Assembly: GCF_019737615.1 (NCBI RefSeq)
Contig: NZ_JAHKKS010000010.1
Coordinates: 62,001 to 126,000, forward strand
Length of the DNA stretch: 64,000 nt
Reading direction: 5' to 3'
Source of the DNA: Sphingobium xanthum
GTDB lineage: Bacteria > Pseudomonadota > Alphaproteobacteria > Sphingomonadales > Sphingomonadaceae
The notes beneath the pieces were generated by a model. The model had not been told where the DNA came from. It saw only the letters and a program-made list of their open reading frames with translations, and searched no databases. The position numbers were made by a program, and so were the translations under genes. Positions 27,170-36,344 of the stretch are shown here, one piece after another. Position 1 is the stretch's first letter; every line of letters starts with the position of its first letter.

Positions 27170-30100
27170 ATGGCGCGTTTCGGATATTTCTTGGCCGGAA
27201 GCGCCCTGATCCTTCCTATCTGGAGCGCTGCCGCGCAGCAGGTGGAAACCGGGCCGACCGCGGAGGACTTCCGCAATCCGCCGGCCGACGCGCGCCCGGG
27301 CACCTTCTATCACTGGATGAATGGCAATGTGACGGCGGCCGGGCTGGATGCCGATCTGACCTCGATGCGCGACATCGGGTTGGGCGGCATCATGGCCTTC
27401 GACGGCAGCAACGACGTGCCCAAGGGGCCGGTCGACTATCTGAGCCCTGACTGGCTCCAACTCATGACGCATATGATGCGCAAGGCCGATGAGCTTGGTC
27501 TAAAGGTCGGCATGCACAATGCGCCGGGCTGGTCGTCCTCGGGCGGCCCCTGGATAACGCCGGAGCGCTCGATGCAGCAGCTGAGCTGGACCGAGACGAC
27601 GGTGGAGGGCGGAAAGCCGCTCAAGCTCAAGCTCGCACAGCCTTATGCCAAGCGCGACTATTATCGCGATGCGGTCGTGCTGGCCTATCCGGCAAGCGCT
27701 GGCGACGATGCCGTCTATCGCAATGCCGTTCAGTCGATGCGGGCGGCTGCCGCAGTCGTCCCGGCCTCACTGACCGATCGAGATCTACACAGCAGCGTGG
27801 AGATCACACCGACCGCGCCTCTCATCGTGACGATGAAGCAGCCGTTCACGGCCCAATCCGTGACGCTCTACGCTGATGCCGAGGCGGGTGCCTTCACCGC
27901 AACGATCGAGGTATCGGACGACGGCAAGAGCTGGACCCGCATCGCTCAGGTGACCGCGCCCGTCCAGCATGAGCGCGGGATCGAGGCGCCGGGCGCGCTC
28001 AACTTCGCGCCCGTCACCGCCCGCCATTTCCGTATAACCCCGCGTGCCAAGATGACGCTCGCCGAGGCGCTGTTCCATGCGACACCGCGCATCGACAGCT
28101 GGGATGCCAAGGCCGGACATCTCTATCGTCCGCCCGTGGCGGTCGAGAGCCACCCGAGCGATTTGCGCGCCGCCGATGCAATCGATCCCGCCAAGGTGCT
28201 CGACATCACGGACCGTCTCGACGCGACCGGCACGCTCGCCTGGACGCCGCCTGCCGGGCGCTGGGCGATCCTGCGGCTGGGGCACACGACCACTGGCCAT
28301 CTCAACGTCGCCGCATCGGATGCGGGACGCGGGCTTGAGGTCGACAAGCTCAGTGCCGAGGCCGTCGATTTCCAGTTCGAGAACAGCGTGAAGCGCATGG
28401 TCGCGGCGGCCGGTCCGATGGTGGGCAAGAGCTTCGACATGCTGATGATCGACAGCTACGAGGCCGGCCTGCAGAACTGGACGCCGAGCCTGCCAGCCGA
28501 ATTTCGCAAGCGTGTGGGCTATGCGATCACGCCCTATCTCCCGGCTTTGACCGGCCGCATCGTCGGCGATCTCGACGTCTCGAACCGCTTCCTCTTCGAT
28601 TTCCGCCGCACGCTCGCCGACATGATGGTCGAGAATTACTATGAGCGGATGCAGACGCATGCCCGCGCGGCCGGTCTGCGCTTCCATGTCGAGGCTTATG
28701 GTCCCGGCCCGTTCGATTCCCTTCAGGTCTCCGGCCGCGTCGACGTGCCCTCGACCGAATTCTGGACCCGCACGCCCTGGACTGACAACCGCACGGTCAA
28801 GATGGTCGCGTCCGCAGCGCATACCTATGGCCGCCCCGTGGTCACGGCGGAGGCCTTCACCGGCGAGGCCGAAACCAGCCGCTGGCAGGACTATCCCTAT
28901 TCGCTCAAGGCTTTGGGCGACCAGATGTTCGTGCAGGGCGTGAACCAGTTCCTGTTCCATCGCTACGCGCATCAGTCCAATCCGAACGCGGCGCCGGGCA
29001 TGGTGATGGGGCCATGGGGCGTCAATCTCGATCGCTCGAACACCTGGTTCGCGCAGGCGCGGCCGTGGATCGAGTATCTAGCGCGCAGCCAGTATATGCT
29101 CCGTCAGGGCCACTATGTCGCGGATGTGCTGTTCTTCGCGGGCGAAGAGACCCCCAACCAGGCCGAATATGTCCGGCCCGACGTCTCCCCCGATACCAAT
29201 CCCCGGATCGGGCAATATTTCGATCCGAAGATGCCGCCGGGCTATAATTACGACCTCGTCAATGCCGAGGTGCTGCTGACGCGGGCCAGCGTGAAAGACG
29301 GCAAGATCGTTCTGCCTAATGGCGCGCGCTACAGCCTGCTGGTGCTGCCCTCGACGCTTTCCAGCATGACCCCGCAGCTCGCGGCGCGCATCCGCGCGCT
29401 GGTCGAGCAGGGCGCGGCCATCCTCGGCCCCAAGCCGGTCCACCCCATGGCCATGGCCGGGAAGGCGGATGGCGATGCGGCCTTCCGCGCTGCAATTGAC
29501 CATCTGTGGGGCACTGCTGCGCCGGCGAGTGCCCCGCGCAAGGTCGGCGCCGGCATGGTGTTCGCTCAGGGCGGCATTGGCGATGCACTGGCAGCTTTGA
29601 ACGTCGTGCCCGATGCGCAATGCCGCACGCAGACGCCGGACGGCCAAGTCGTGTGGATGCATCGCGCGCTGGCGAAGGGCGACATGTATTTCGTGGCCAA
29701 TCGCCAGCGCCGCGCCGAGACGGTCACCTGCACATTCCGGGTCGGCAGCGCGGTGCCATCGCTGTGGAACGCCGAGACCGGAGCGATCACGCGGGCGGCG
29801 CTGTTCTCGACGAGCGGCGACACGACCAAATTGACGTTCGACCTGGCGCCCTCCGGCTCGACCTTCGTCATGCTCGACGGCGCGGCGAGCGCGAAGGGCA
29901 TCGAATGGATCGCGCGGGACGGCAAGCGCGTGGCCGAGCTCGATCCGAAGCCCGCCGCCCGCGCCGCGACGCCGGCCGACAGCTTCACGCTCTCGCTCTG
30001 GGCAAAGCCGGACATCGATTTGCGCCTGATGCCGGACGAGATGATTGAGGCACGGATCAACGAGACCGGCAAGAATTATCTGATCAACGCCCGCTCGGGC

Positions 30101-31219
30101 CGGGACATGCATGGCGAGGGCACGGCGGTCGCGGGCCTTGCGATCGGCCGCAACGGCGCGTTCGTGATCGAGCGTGTCGCGCCGGACAGCGTGCCGGCCG
30201 TGCTGGTCAGCCATACACCCGTCGCCGGCTGGACGCATGTCGCTCTGATCTATGATCAGGGCACGCCGAGCCTGTATCTGAACGGCAAGCTAGCAAGAAC
30301 CGGGCTGAAGAGCGGTCGTCGCGTCTTTGCCGGTGGCAGCGATGCGCCCTCGCCGAGCGGGGTCACCTATTTCTTCGAAGGCAATGCGACGCCGCTGATC
30401 ACCGTGCCGCGCGCGTTGAAGCCGGAGGAGATCGCGGCGGAAGCCGCCGGAGGCCCACCACCTTCGTCTCTGGCCGCGACGCCCGTCACGCTCGAACGGC
30501 GCGACGACGGCAGCCTGCGCGGGCTGGCATGGGAAAGCGGGCGATACACGCTCGACGGCGGCGGCAAGTTCACGGCGAAGGTGCCAGGCCCGATCGCCAT
30601 CGAGGGCGCGTGGACCGTCCGCTTCCAGGCTGGCCGCGGCGCGCCCGAGATGATCACTTTGCCGCGCCTCGAAACGCTGAGCCGCAATGCCGATGCCGCC
30701 GTGCGCCATTTCTCGGGCACAGCCACTTACGAGCGCACGATCGATGTGCCCGCCGCGATGCTCAAAAAGGGACGCCGCGTGTTCCTCGACCTTGGGCGGG
30801 TGGAGGTGCTGTCCGGCGTCACCGTGAACGGCAAGCAGCTGGGCGTCGTCTGGAAGGAGCCGTATCGCGTCGATATCACCGATGTCGTGAAGCCGGGCGC
30901 GAACAGCCTGTCTCTTGCCGTCACCAATCTCTGGTCCAATCGCATGATCGCCGACGCCGCGTTGCCGGAGGAAGGCAATTTTGTGGATGCCGAGTGGCCG
31001 GTCGGCGAGCGGTTCGGTGCCGACGGCAAGAAGACCACGATCATGGCGCGCAAGATCACCGCGCTGCCGGATTGGTACAAGGCCGGCGAAGCCAAGCCCG
31101 CTGGCGGCCGCGTGACCTTCAGCCCCTGGACCTTCTACGGCAAGGATGAGCCGCTGCTCGATTCCGGTCTGCTGGGACCGGTGCGGCTGCTGTTCGCGGA
31201 CGAGGTGACGGTGAAGTGA
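27170..31219 (+). CDS. GH106 alpha-L-rhamnosidase with inserted LamG-like domain, exported
   Basis: A very large protein of 1,349 residues. I chose the ATG at 27170 because GAGAGGAGAGAGG precedes it and a signal peptide follows (MARFGYFLAGSALILPIWSAAA). The N-terminal GH106 signature is TFYHWMNGNVTAAGLDADLTSMRDIGLGG, then GLKVGMHNAPGWSSSGGPW. The catalytic region spans roughly 30-900. A laminin-G/concanavalin-like domain lies at about 935-1095 (SFTLSLWAKPDIDL, WTHVALIYDQGTPSLYLNGKLA). A beta-sandwich with galactose-binding character follows (VFLDLGRVEVLSGVTVNGKQLG). GH106 members act on rhamnosides such as those in rhamnogalacturonan-II. An AT-rich intergenic segment separates it from the divergent galactosidase. 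Confidence 0.88.
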   Translation: MARFGYFLAGSALILPIWSAAAQQVETGPTAEDFRNPPADARPGTFYHWMNGNVTAAGLDADLTSMRDIGLGGIMAFDGSNDVPKGPVDYLSPDWLQLMTHMMRKADELGLKVGMHNAPGWSSSGGPWITPERSMQQLSWTETTVEGGKPLKLKLAQPYAKRDYYRDAVVLAYPASAGDDAVYRNAVQSMRAAAAVVPASLTDRDLHSSVEITPTAPLIVTMKQPFTAQSVTLYADAEAGAFTATIEVSDDGKSWTRIAQVTAPVQHERGIEAPGALNFAPVTARHFRITPRAKMTLAEALFHATPRIDSWDAKAGHLYRPPVAVESHPSDLRAADAIDPAKVLDITDRLDATGTLAWTPPAGRWAILRLGHTTTGHLNVAASDAGRGLEVDKLSAEAVDFQFENSVKRMVAAAGPMVGKSFDMLMIDSYEAGLQNWTPSLPAEFRKRVGYAITPYLPALTGRIVGDLDVSNRFLFDFRRTLADMMVENYYERMQTHARAAGLRFHVEAYGPGPFDSLQVSGRVDVPSTEFWTRTPWTDNRTVKMVASAAHTYGRPVVTAEAFTGEAETSRWQDYPYSLKALGDQMFVQGVNQFLFHRYAHQSNPNAAPGMVMGPWGVNLDRSNTWFAQARPWIEYLARSQYMLRQGHYVADVLFFAGEETPNQAEYVRPDVSPDTNPRIGQYFDPKMPPGYNYDLVNAEVLLTRASVKDGKIVLPNGARYSLLVLPSTLSSMTPQLAARIRALVEQGAAILGPKPVHPMAMAGKADGDAAFRAAIDHLWGTAAPASAPRKVGAGMVFAQGGIGDALAALNVVPDAQCRTQTPDGQVVWMHRALAKGDMYFVANRQRRAETVTCTFRVGSAVPSLWNAETGAITRAALFSTSGDTTKLTFDLAPSGSTFVMLDGAASAKGIEWIARDGKRVAELDPKPAARAATPADSFTLSLWAKPDIDLRLMPDEMIEARINETGKNYLINARSGRDMHGEGTAVAGLAIGRNGAFVIERVAPDSVPAVLVSHTPVAGWTHVALIYDQGTPSLYLNGKLARTGLKSGRRVFAGGSDAPSPSGVTYFFEGNATPLITVPRALKPEEIAAEAAGGPPPSSLAATPVTLERRDDGSLRGLAWESGRYTLDGGGKFTAKVPGPIAIEGAWTVRFQAGRGAPEMITLPRLETLSRNADAAVRHFSGTATYERTIDVPAAMLKKGRRVFLDLGRVEVLSGVTVNGKQLGVVWKEPYRVDITDVVKPGANSLSLAVTNLWSNRMIADAALPEEGNFVDAEWPVGERFGADGKKTTIMARKITALPDWYKAGEAKPAGGRVTFSPWTFYGKDEPLLDSGLLGPVRLLFADEVTVK

Positions 31220-31235
31220 GCGGAGCGCGGCGAGC

Positions 31236-32271
31236 ATGAACTACACGCATCTCGGCAATACCGGCCTGATCGTTTCGCGCATGGCCTTCGGCGCTGACCC
31301 TCACGCGCGGCGACGCCATGTCCGGCATTGCCAAGCTGCAGGGCGCCGATGCCGACGCGATCGTGGGTCAGGCGCTCGATGCCGGGATCAATTTCTTCGA
31401 CACGGCGGATATCTACGCGGGCGGCCAGTCCGAGGAAGTACTGGGCCAGGCGCTGGCCCCGCATCGCGATGGCGTCGTGATCGCGACCAAGGTGATGGGG
31501 CGCATGGGCAAGGCCGTCGTGCAAACGGGCCTCACCAAACGGCACATCAATTGGGCCGTGGATCAGAGCTTGCGCCGCCTTGGGACCGACTGGATCGATG
31601 TCTACATCGCGCACAACGAGGATCCGCACACCCCGCTCGAGGAGACGCTGGAGGCGCTGGACGCCGTCGTGCGCGCGGGCAAGGCGCGCTATCTCGGCTT
31701 CTCCAACTGGTCGGCGTGGAAAGTGGCGGCGGCGCTGGAGCTTCAACGTGCCAATGGCTGGGCGCCGTTCACTCACGGTCAGATGTATTATTCACTGCTC
31801 GGCCGCGACATCGAGCGCGATCTGGTGCCGCTGACGAAGCGCTACGGCATCGGCATCACCATATGGGGACCGCTTGCTGGCGGCGTGCTGTCCGGCAAAT
31901 ATCGACGCGATGCGCCGGCGCAACCGGACGAACGCCTGGCGACGATCGATCCGCTGCCGTTTGATCGCGACAGGGGCTTCCCGCTGCTGGATGAGCTGCG
32001 CGTGATTGCCGGCAATCTCGGCGCCAGCATGGCGCAGGTCGCGCTTGCCTGGCTTCTGGCGCGCCCGGCGGTCACGAGCGTGATTCTCGGCGTGTCGAAG
32101 GCGACGCAACTTGCCGACAATCTTGGTGCGATGAACCTCATTCTTCCGCCTGAAGTGTTCGCCCGGCTTGAGGCGCTGACGGCTCCCGCCGAACTCTATC
32201 CGCATTGGCACTGGCGCAACACGGCCGACCCGGTCATCAAGCAGGCGCTGCTCGGTAGCACTATATCATGA
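31236..32271 (+). pseudogene. Aldo/keto reductase with a frameshift near its start
   Basis: The first 20 codons (MNYTHLGNTGLIVSRMAFGA) are a normal aldo/keto reductase N-terminus. The frame is then lost near 31294, and the rest of the enzyme continues in another frame (TLTRGDAMSGIAKLQ onward) to 32271. The sequence reads GGCGCTGACC where GGCGCGATGACC would restore the frame, so two bases appear to be missing. The remainder has FFDTADIYAGGQSEEVLG with the catalytic Asp/Tyr, ATKVMG, the HNEDPHTPLEETL region and GVLSGKY. An ATG at 31318 could yield a 317-residue form lacking strand 1. A sequencing error would also explain it. The role would be sugar oxidoreduction in the glycan operon. Confidence 0.7.
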
Positions 32272-32313
32272 TCGTAGGCAGGCCGGCCCAAGGTCAGCTT
32301 GCGTGCGGGCGCG

Positions 32314-32323
32314 ATAATATTAT
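32314..32323. promoter_or_regulatory. AT-rich palindrome before the GntR gene
   Basis: ATAATATTAT is a perfect 10-bp palindrome in otherwise GC-rich sequence, 50 bp upstream of the regulator start. It may be part of a promoter or an autoregulatory site. Similarity to the site at 16806 is weak. Confidence 0.3.
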
Positions 32324-32372
32324 GAATTGAGGCTGGGTCGACCATGGGGGTGCGGCGGCCTTTGGAGGCAGA

Positions 32373-33134
32373 ATGACAATGCAGGGCCACTCGAATTTCG
32401 GCCGGTTCGCCGATGCGACACTGTCGAGCCACGATCAGGTGGCGCGCGCGCTGGGCGGCGAAATTCTGTCCGGCGTCTATCCGCCCGGTTCCAAGCTGCC
32501 GTCCGAGGCGGAGATGCTCAGCCGCTTCGGTGTGTCGCGCACGGTGCTGCGCGAGGCGTTCAAGACGCTGACGGCCAAGGGCCTGATCGTGTCCAAGACG
32601 CGAGTCGGCACCACTGTGCTGGACAGCGCGCACTGGAATTTCTTCGATGCCGACATTCTCGCATGGAAAGTCACGCAGGGGTTCGACATCGCGTTCATTC
32701 GCGACCTCGCCGCGATCCGCGTCGCGATCGAGCCCGCCGCCGCCCGGTCCGCCGCCGAGCAGGCGAGCGCCAAGGACATTGCAGAGATGCGCCGCTGCGT
32801 GGAGCGCATGGCGGCCGCGACCAGCAACGCGAGCGAATTCGCCGAGGCTGATCTCGCCTTCCACAAGGCGGTCGGCCAGGCATCTGGCAACGTGCTGATG
32901 CGCTCGCTCGCGGCGGTCATCGAAACGGCGCTGCTGGCGTCCTTCCGCATGAGCTCGCCCGTTCGCGAAACCGAGGTGCATGACGAGAGCGTGGCGGCGC
33001 ACAGCCGCATCGTTGACGCTATCGAGGCAGGCAAGGGCGATGAGGCGGCGGAAGCGATGCAATTCGTGATCGGCCATGGCGTCGCGCGCATCGAGCGCGC
33101 CGGTGCCTCGAGCAAGCGCCGCCCAAGCCGCTGA
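32373..33134 (+). CDS. GntR-family regulator with FCD domain
   Basis: A 253-residue regulator. The winged helix-turn-helix spans about 20-88 with LGGEILSGVYPPGSKLPSEAEMLSRFGVSRTVLREAFKTL. The FCD effector domain spans about 105-240: FIRDLAAIRVAIEPAAAR, then DLAFHKAVGQASGN, EVHDESVAAHSRIVDAIEAG with metal-ligand Asp/His residues. A GGAGGC ribosome site lies 5 bases before the ATG. FadR-type FCD regulators usually sense sugar acids or organic acids and bind TnGTnnnACnA operators. It is the only regulator in the glycan locus and probably controls it. Confidence 0.9.
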   Translation: MTMQGHSNFGRFADATLSSHDQVARALGGEILSGVYPPGSKLPSEAEMLSRFGVSRTVLREAFKTLTAKGLIVSKTRVGTTVLDSAHWNFFDADILAWKVTQGFDIAFIRDLAAIRVAIEPAAARSAAEQASAKDIAEMRRCVERMAAATSNASEFAEADLAFHKAVGQASGNVLMRSLAAVIETALLASFRMSSPVRETEVHDESVAAHSRIVDAIEAGKGDEAAEAMQFVIGHGVARIERAGASSKRRPSR

Positions 33135-33180
33135 TCCCGCGTCAAAAGACGGCGCGATGCACGCTGCGCTTGCGTGTCAC

Positions 33181-33203
33181 ATTAGTATTATTATAAACCT
33201 AAT
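33181..33203. promoter_or_regulatory. Candidate second GntR operator upstream of GH127
   Basis: An imperfect inverted repeat (ATTAG-nn-TTAT-n-ATAA-nn-CTAAT layout) lies 54 bp before the arabinofuranosidase gene. It contains TAGTATTATTA, which matches 9 of 11 positions of the core of the palindrome at 16806-16822. Confidence 0.4.
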
Positions 33204-33256
33204 CCGATCTGAAAGGGCGCGCGAATCAGTCGCCCTCTTCGCATGAGAGGATTGAT

Positions 33257-35080
33257 ATGAAGGGCTTGGAACAGGCCGGAATTTCCCGCCGCGACTTCGT
33301 CCATTGCGCGGCGTGCGCCACGGCTGCGGGTTCGCTGGCGGCAAGCCCGATGGCCATGGCGGCGGCGCGGCAAGGCGCCCTGCGCGGCAAGGAAGTGGTC
33401 CACGAATTCCCTTATGGCGCGGTCAAGCTGACCGGCGGCCGCATCAAGCGCCAGTTCGATCATATCCATGCCCATTTCCTCGCGCTCGACAATGATCGGG
33501 TGCTCAAGGTCTTCCGCCAGAATGCGGGCTTGCCGGCGCCCGGCCCGGACATGGGCGGCTGGTATGACAAGGACGGCTTCGTCGCCGGCCTTACCATGGG
33601 CCAGTATATTTCCGGCTTGGCGCGTTTCGGCGCCGCGACCGGCGACAAGGCCGCGCACGAGAAAGTTGCGCTGCTGGTCAGCGAGTGGGGCAAGGCGATG
33701 GTGACCGCCAGCAACCCTTATGCCGGCCCGCGTGCGCAGGCGCAGTGGGCAGCCTATGTTATGGACAAATATGTCGTCGGGCTGGTCGATGCCTATCGGC
33801 TGAGCGGCGTCCAGCAGGCCAAGACGCTGCTGCCGATCATCATCGAAAAGTGCCGGCCCTATATTTCGCCGGTCTCGCGCGACCGTATCGGCAAGGTCGA
33901 TCCGCCTTATGACGAGACCTATGTCATTTCGGAAAATCTCTTCCACGTCGCCGAGATCACGGGCGACCAGAAATATCACGACATGGCTGTCCACTACATG
34001 CTCAACAAGGAGTGGTTCGATCCGCTCGCGGCGGGACAGGACGTGCTGCCGACCAAACATGCCTATAGCCACACGATCGGCAATGCCTCCGGCGCACAGG
34101 CCTATCTCCATCTGGGCGACGAGAAGTACAAGAAGGCGCTGGTCAACGCCTGGAAGTTCATGGAGCCGCAGCGCTTCGCCAGCGGCGGCTGGGGGCCGGA
34201 GGAGCAGTTCGTCGTGCTCGGCCAGGGCAATCTCGCCAAGAGCCTGACCAGCTCCAAGGCGCATTTCGAGACGCCGTGCGGCGCCTTCGCGGACCTCAAG
34301 CTTGCGCGCTATCTGATGTGCTTTACCGGCGAGGCGCAATATGGCGACGGGCTGGAGCGCACGCTCTATAATACGATGCTCGCCACGCGCCTGCCGGACA
34401 GCGACGGCGGCTATCCCTATTATTCCGATTACGGCGCCAAGGGCGAGAAGCGCTACTATCACCAGAAATGGCCCTGCTGTTCCGGCACTTTGGTGCAGGG
34501 CGTCGCGGACTATGTGCTCAACGCCTATTTCCACGACGACGATAATCTGCTCGTCAATCTCTACACGCCCTCGGAAGTCACCTGGGACCGTGCCGGCGGC
34601 GCGGTCGAGGTCTTGCAGGAGACCGACTATCCGGTCGGTGACACGGTCAAGCTCACCGTTCGCAAGGCAGGCAACGGCAAGTTCGCCATGAAGCTGCGCA
34701 TCCCGGCCTGGACCAAGGGCGCGACGCTCAAGGTCAATGGCCGCGCGCAGACCGCGACGCCTGGCCAGCTCGCTATGGTCAGCCGCAGCTGGAAGGCGGG
34801 CGACACGCTCGAGCTGACGATCCCGCAGCCGCTCCGCACCTTGCCGATCGATCCGGAGAACCCGAACCTGCAGGCGGTCATGCGTGGCGCGGTCATGTAT
34901 GTCGGCCTCAATCCGTGGGACGGGATCGATCAGGAGACGATTGCGCTCCCCGGCGCGCTGGAGCCGATGCCCGGCCATCCCGAGAGCTATCGGACCAGGG
35001 TCGGACAGCGCAATCTGGTGTTCGTGCCTTATTATCAGGTCGATACCGAGCGCACGACAACCTACTTCAAGACTGCCTGA
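33257..35080 (+). CDS. GH127 beta-L-arabinofuranosidase, Tat-exported
   Basis: A 607-residue protein with Tat signal (SRRDFVHCAACATAAGSLAAS). The (alpha/alpha)6 domain covers about 50-460 and beta domains follow. The zinc/cysteine site of GH127 is intact: FETPCGAF with Glu338 and Cys341, and KWPCCSGT with Cys407 and Cys408; a Cys of this pair is the known nucleophile in the family. ISENLFHVAEITGDQKYHDMA and YNTMLATRLPDSDGGYPYYSDY also fit. It removes terminal beta-L-arabinofuranose, a sugar found in rhamnogalacturonan-II side chain B and in extensins. The RuBisCO-like gene begins 4 bp downstream. Confidence 0.92.
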   Translation: MKGLEQAGISRRDFVHCAACATAAGSLAASPMAMAAARQGALRGKEVVHEFPYGAVKLTGGRIKRQFDHIHAHFLALDNDRVLKVFRQNAGLPAPGPDMGGWYDKDGFVAGLTMGQYISGLARFGAATGDKAAHEKVALLVSEWGKAMVTASNPYAGPRAQAQWAAYVMDKYVVGLVDAYRLSGVQQAKTLLPIIIEKCRPYISPVSRDRIGKVDPPYDETYVISENLFHVAEITGDQKYHDMAVHYMLNKEWFDPLAAGQDVLPTKHAYSHTIGNASGAQAYLHLGDEKYKKALVNAWKFMEPQRFASGGWGPEEQFVVLGQGNLAKSLTSSKAHFETPCGAFADLKLARYLMCFTGEAQYGDGLERTLYNTMLATRLPDSDGGYPYYSDYGAKGEKRYYHQKWPCCSGTLVQGVADYVLNAYFHDDDNLLVNLYTPSEVTWDRAGGAVEVLQETDYPVGDTVKLTVRKAGNGKFAMKLRIPAWTKGATLKVNGRAQTATPGQLAMVSRSWKAGDTLELTIPQPLRTLPIDPENPNLQAVMRGAVMYVGLNPWDGIDQETIALPGALEPMPGHPESYRTRVGQRNLVFVPYYQVDTERTTTYFKTA

Positions 35081-35084
35081 CCCC

Positions 35085-36344
35085 GTGCGCGTCACCGCAA
35101 CCTACTGGATCGAGACCGCTTTTCCGCTCGTGCAGGCGGCCGAGACGATGGCCGGCGAGCAATCGACCGGCACCTTCGTGCGCGTGCCGGGCGAGACCGA
35201 CGAACTGCGCGAGGCGCATGCAGCGCGGGTCGAGGAAATCGTCGAACTGGGCGAAGTGGCCGCGCCGTCGCTGCCGGGATCGGGTCTCCCCAGGTCAGGC
35301 GATGCGACGCGCCGGGCTGCCCGCGTCGTGCTGTCCTGGCCCATCTCCAACATGGGCCTTTCGCTTCCCAATCTGCTGGCGACGATCAACGGCAATCTGA
35401 GCGAGCTCAAGGCCTTTTCCGGCCTGCGCCTGCTCGACATCACGCTGCCGCCGGAATTCCTGACGCGCTATCAGGGGCCACAATTCGGCGTGGCGGGCAC
35501 GCGCAAGCTGGCGGGCGTCCATGACCGCCCGATCATCGGCACGATTATCAAGCCGAGCGTCGGCCTCTCGCCGCAAGCGACGGCGGAGCAGGTGCGCGGA
35601 CTGATCGAGGCGGGCATCGACTTCATCAAGGATGACGAACTGCAGGCCGATGGGCCGCATTGCCCGTTCAACGAGCGCATTGCGGCGGTGATGCGCGTCA
35701 TCAACGATCATGCCGACAGAACCGGCAAGAAGGTCATGTACGCCGCCAATCTCACCGGCGAGATCGATGAGATGCTGGAGCGGCACGATTTTGTGCTGGC
35801 GCAGGGCGGTACCTGCATCATGGCGAGCATGAACTCGATCGGCCTCCCGGCCATGAAGGTTCTACGCGCCCACTCGCAGCTGCCGATCCATGGCCATCGC
35901 AATGGCTGGGGCCTGCTCGGCCGCTCGCCGACGATCGGCATGAGCTACATCGCTTTCCAGAAGCTGTGGCGCCTTGCCGGCATCGATCACACGCATGTGA
36001 ACGGCATCGACAACAAGTTCTGCGAGACCAACGAAAGCGTGATCGCCTCCGCGCGCGAATGCCTGACGCCGATGTTTGATGCACCCCATCCCGGCTGTGA
36101 GATAATGCCGGTCTTCTCGTCCGGCCAGTCGGCGCGGCAGGCGGCCCCGACCTATCAGGCGCTCGGCTCCGTCGACTGCATGTTCGCGGCGGGCGGTGGG
36201 ATCATGGCGCATCCCGGCGGCCCGGCAGCGGGCGTGCGCGCCTTGCGTCAGGCATGGGACGCGGCAGTCGCCGGCGTGCCTGTCGAGCAGGCCGCGAAGG
36301 ACGCGCCCGAGCTGGAGGCGGCGCTGGGGGCGTTTGGCGGGTGA
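35085..36344 (+). CDS. oiaX: RuBisCO-like protein, probable 3-oxo-isoapionate-4-phosphate decarboxylase
   Basis: A 419-residue form IV RuBisCO large-subunit homologue. I chose GTG at 35085, four bases after the preceding stop; the longer upstream frame is shadow of GH127. RuBisCO-fold motifs kept are GTIIKPSVGLSP (Lys156), FIKDDELQADG (Lys182, Asp184, Glu185, the carbamate/metal site), and HGHRNGWG. Characterised proteins of this type encoded beside a DUF1537 kinase (OiaX with OiaK) decarboxylate 3-oxo-isoapionate 4-phosphate in D-apionate catabolism. The assignment rests on fold plus neighbour, so another RuBisCO-like activity is possible. Confidence 0.8.
   Translation: MRVTATYWIETAFPLVQAAETMAGEQSTGTFVRVPGETDELREAHAARVEEIVELGEVAAPSLPGSGLPRSGDATRRAARVVLSWPISNMGLSLPNLLATINGNLSELKAFSGLRLLDITLPPEFLTRYQGPQFGVAGTRKLAGVHDRPIIGTIIKPSVGLSPQATAEQVRGLIEAGIDFIKDDELQADGPHCPFNERIAAVMRVINDHADRTGKKVMYAANLTGEIDEMLERHDFVLAQGGTCIMASMNSIGLPAMKVLRAHSQLPIHGHRNGWGLLGRSPTIGMSYIAFQKLWRLAGIDHTHVNGIDNKFCETNESVIASARECLTPMFDAPHPGCEIMPVFSSGQSARQAAPTYQALGSVDCMFAAGGGIMAHPGGPAAGVRALRQAWDAAVAGVPVEQAAKDAPELEAALGAFGG

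Noticed and set aside
27035..27472. Upstream extension of the GH42 gene, overlapping the GH106 start
   Set aside because: A signal peptide and ribosome site mark the start at 27034, and the extension would cover the divergent promoter region.
33191..35095. A 634-codon minus-strand frame opposite GH127
   Set aside because: It mirrors the GH127 gene and lacks any recognisable motif.
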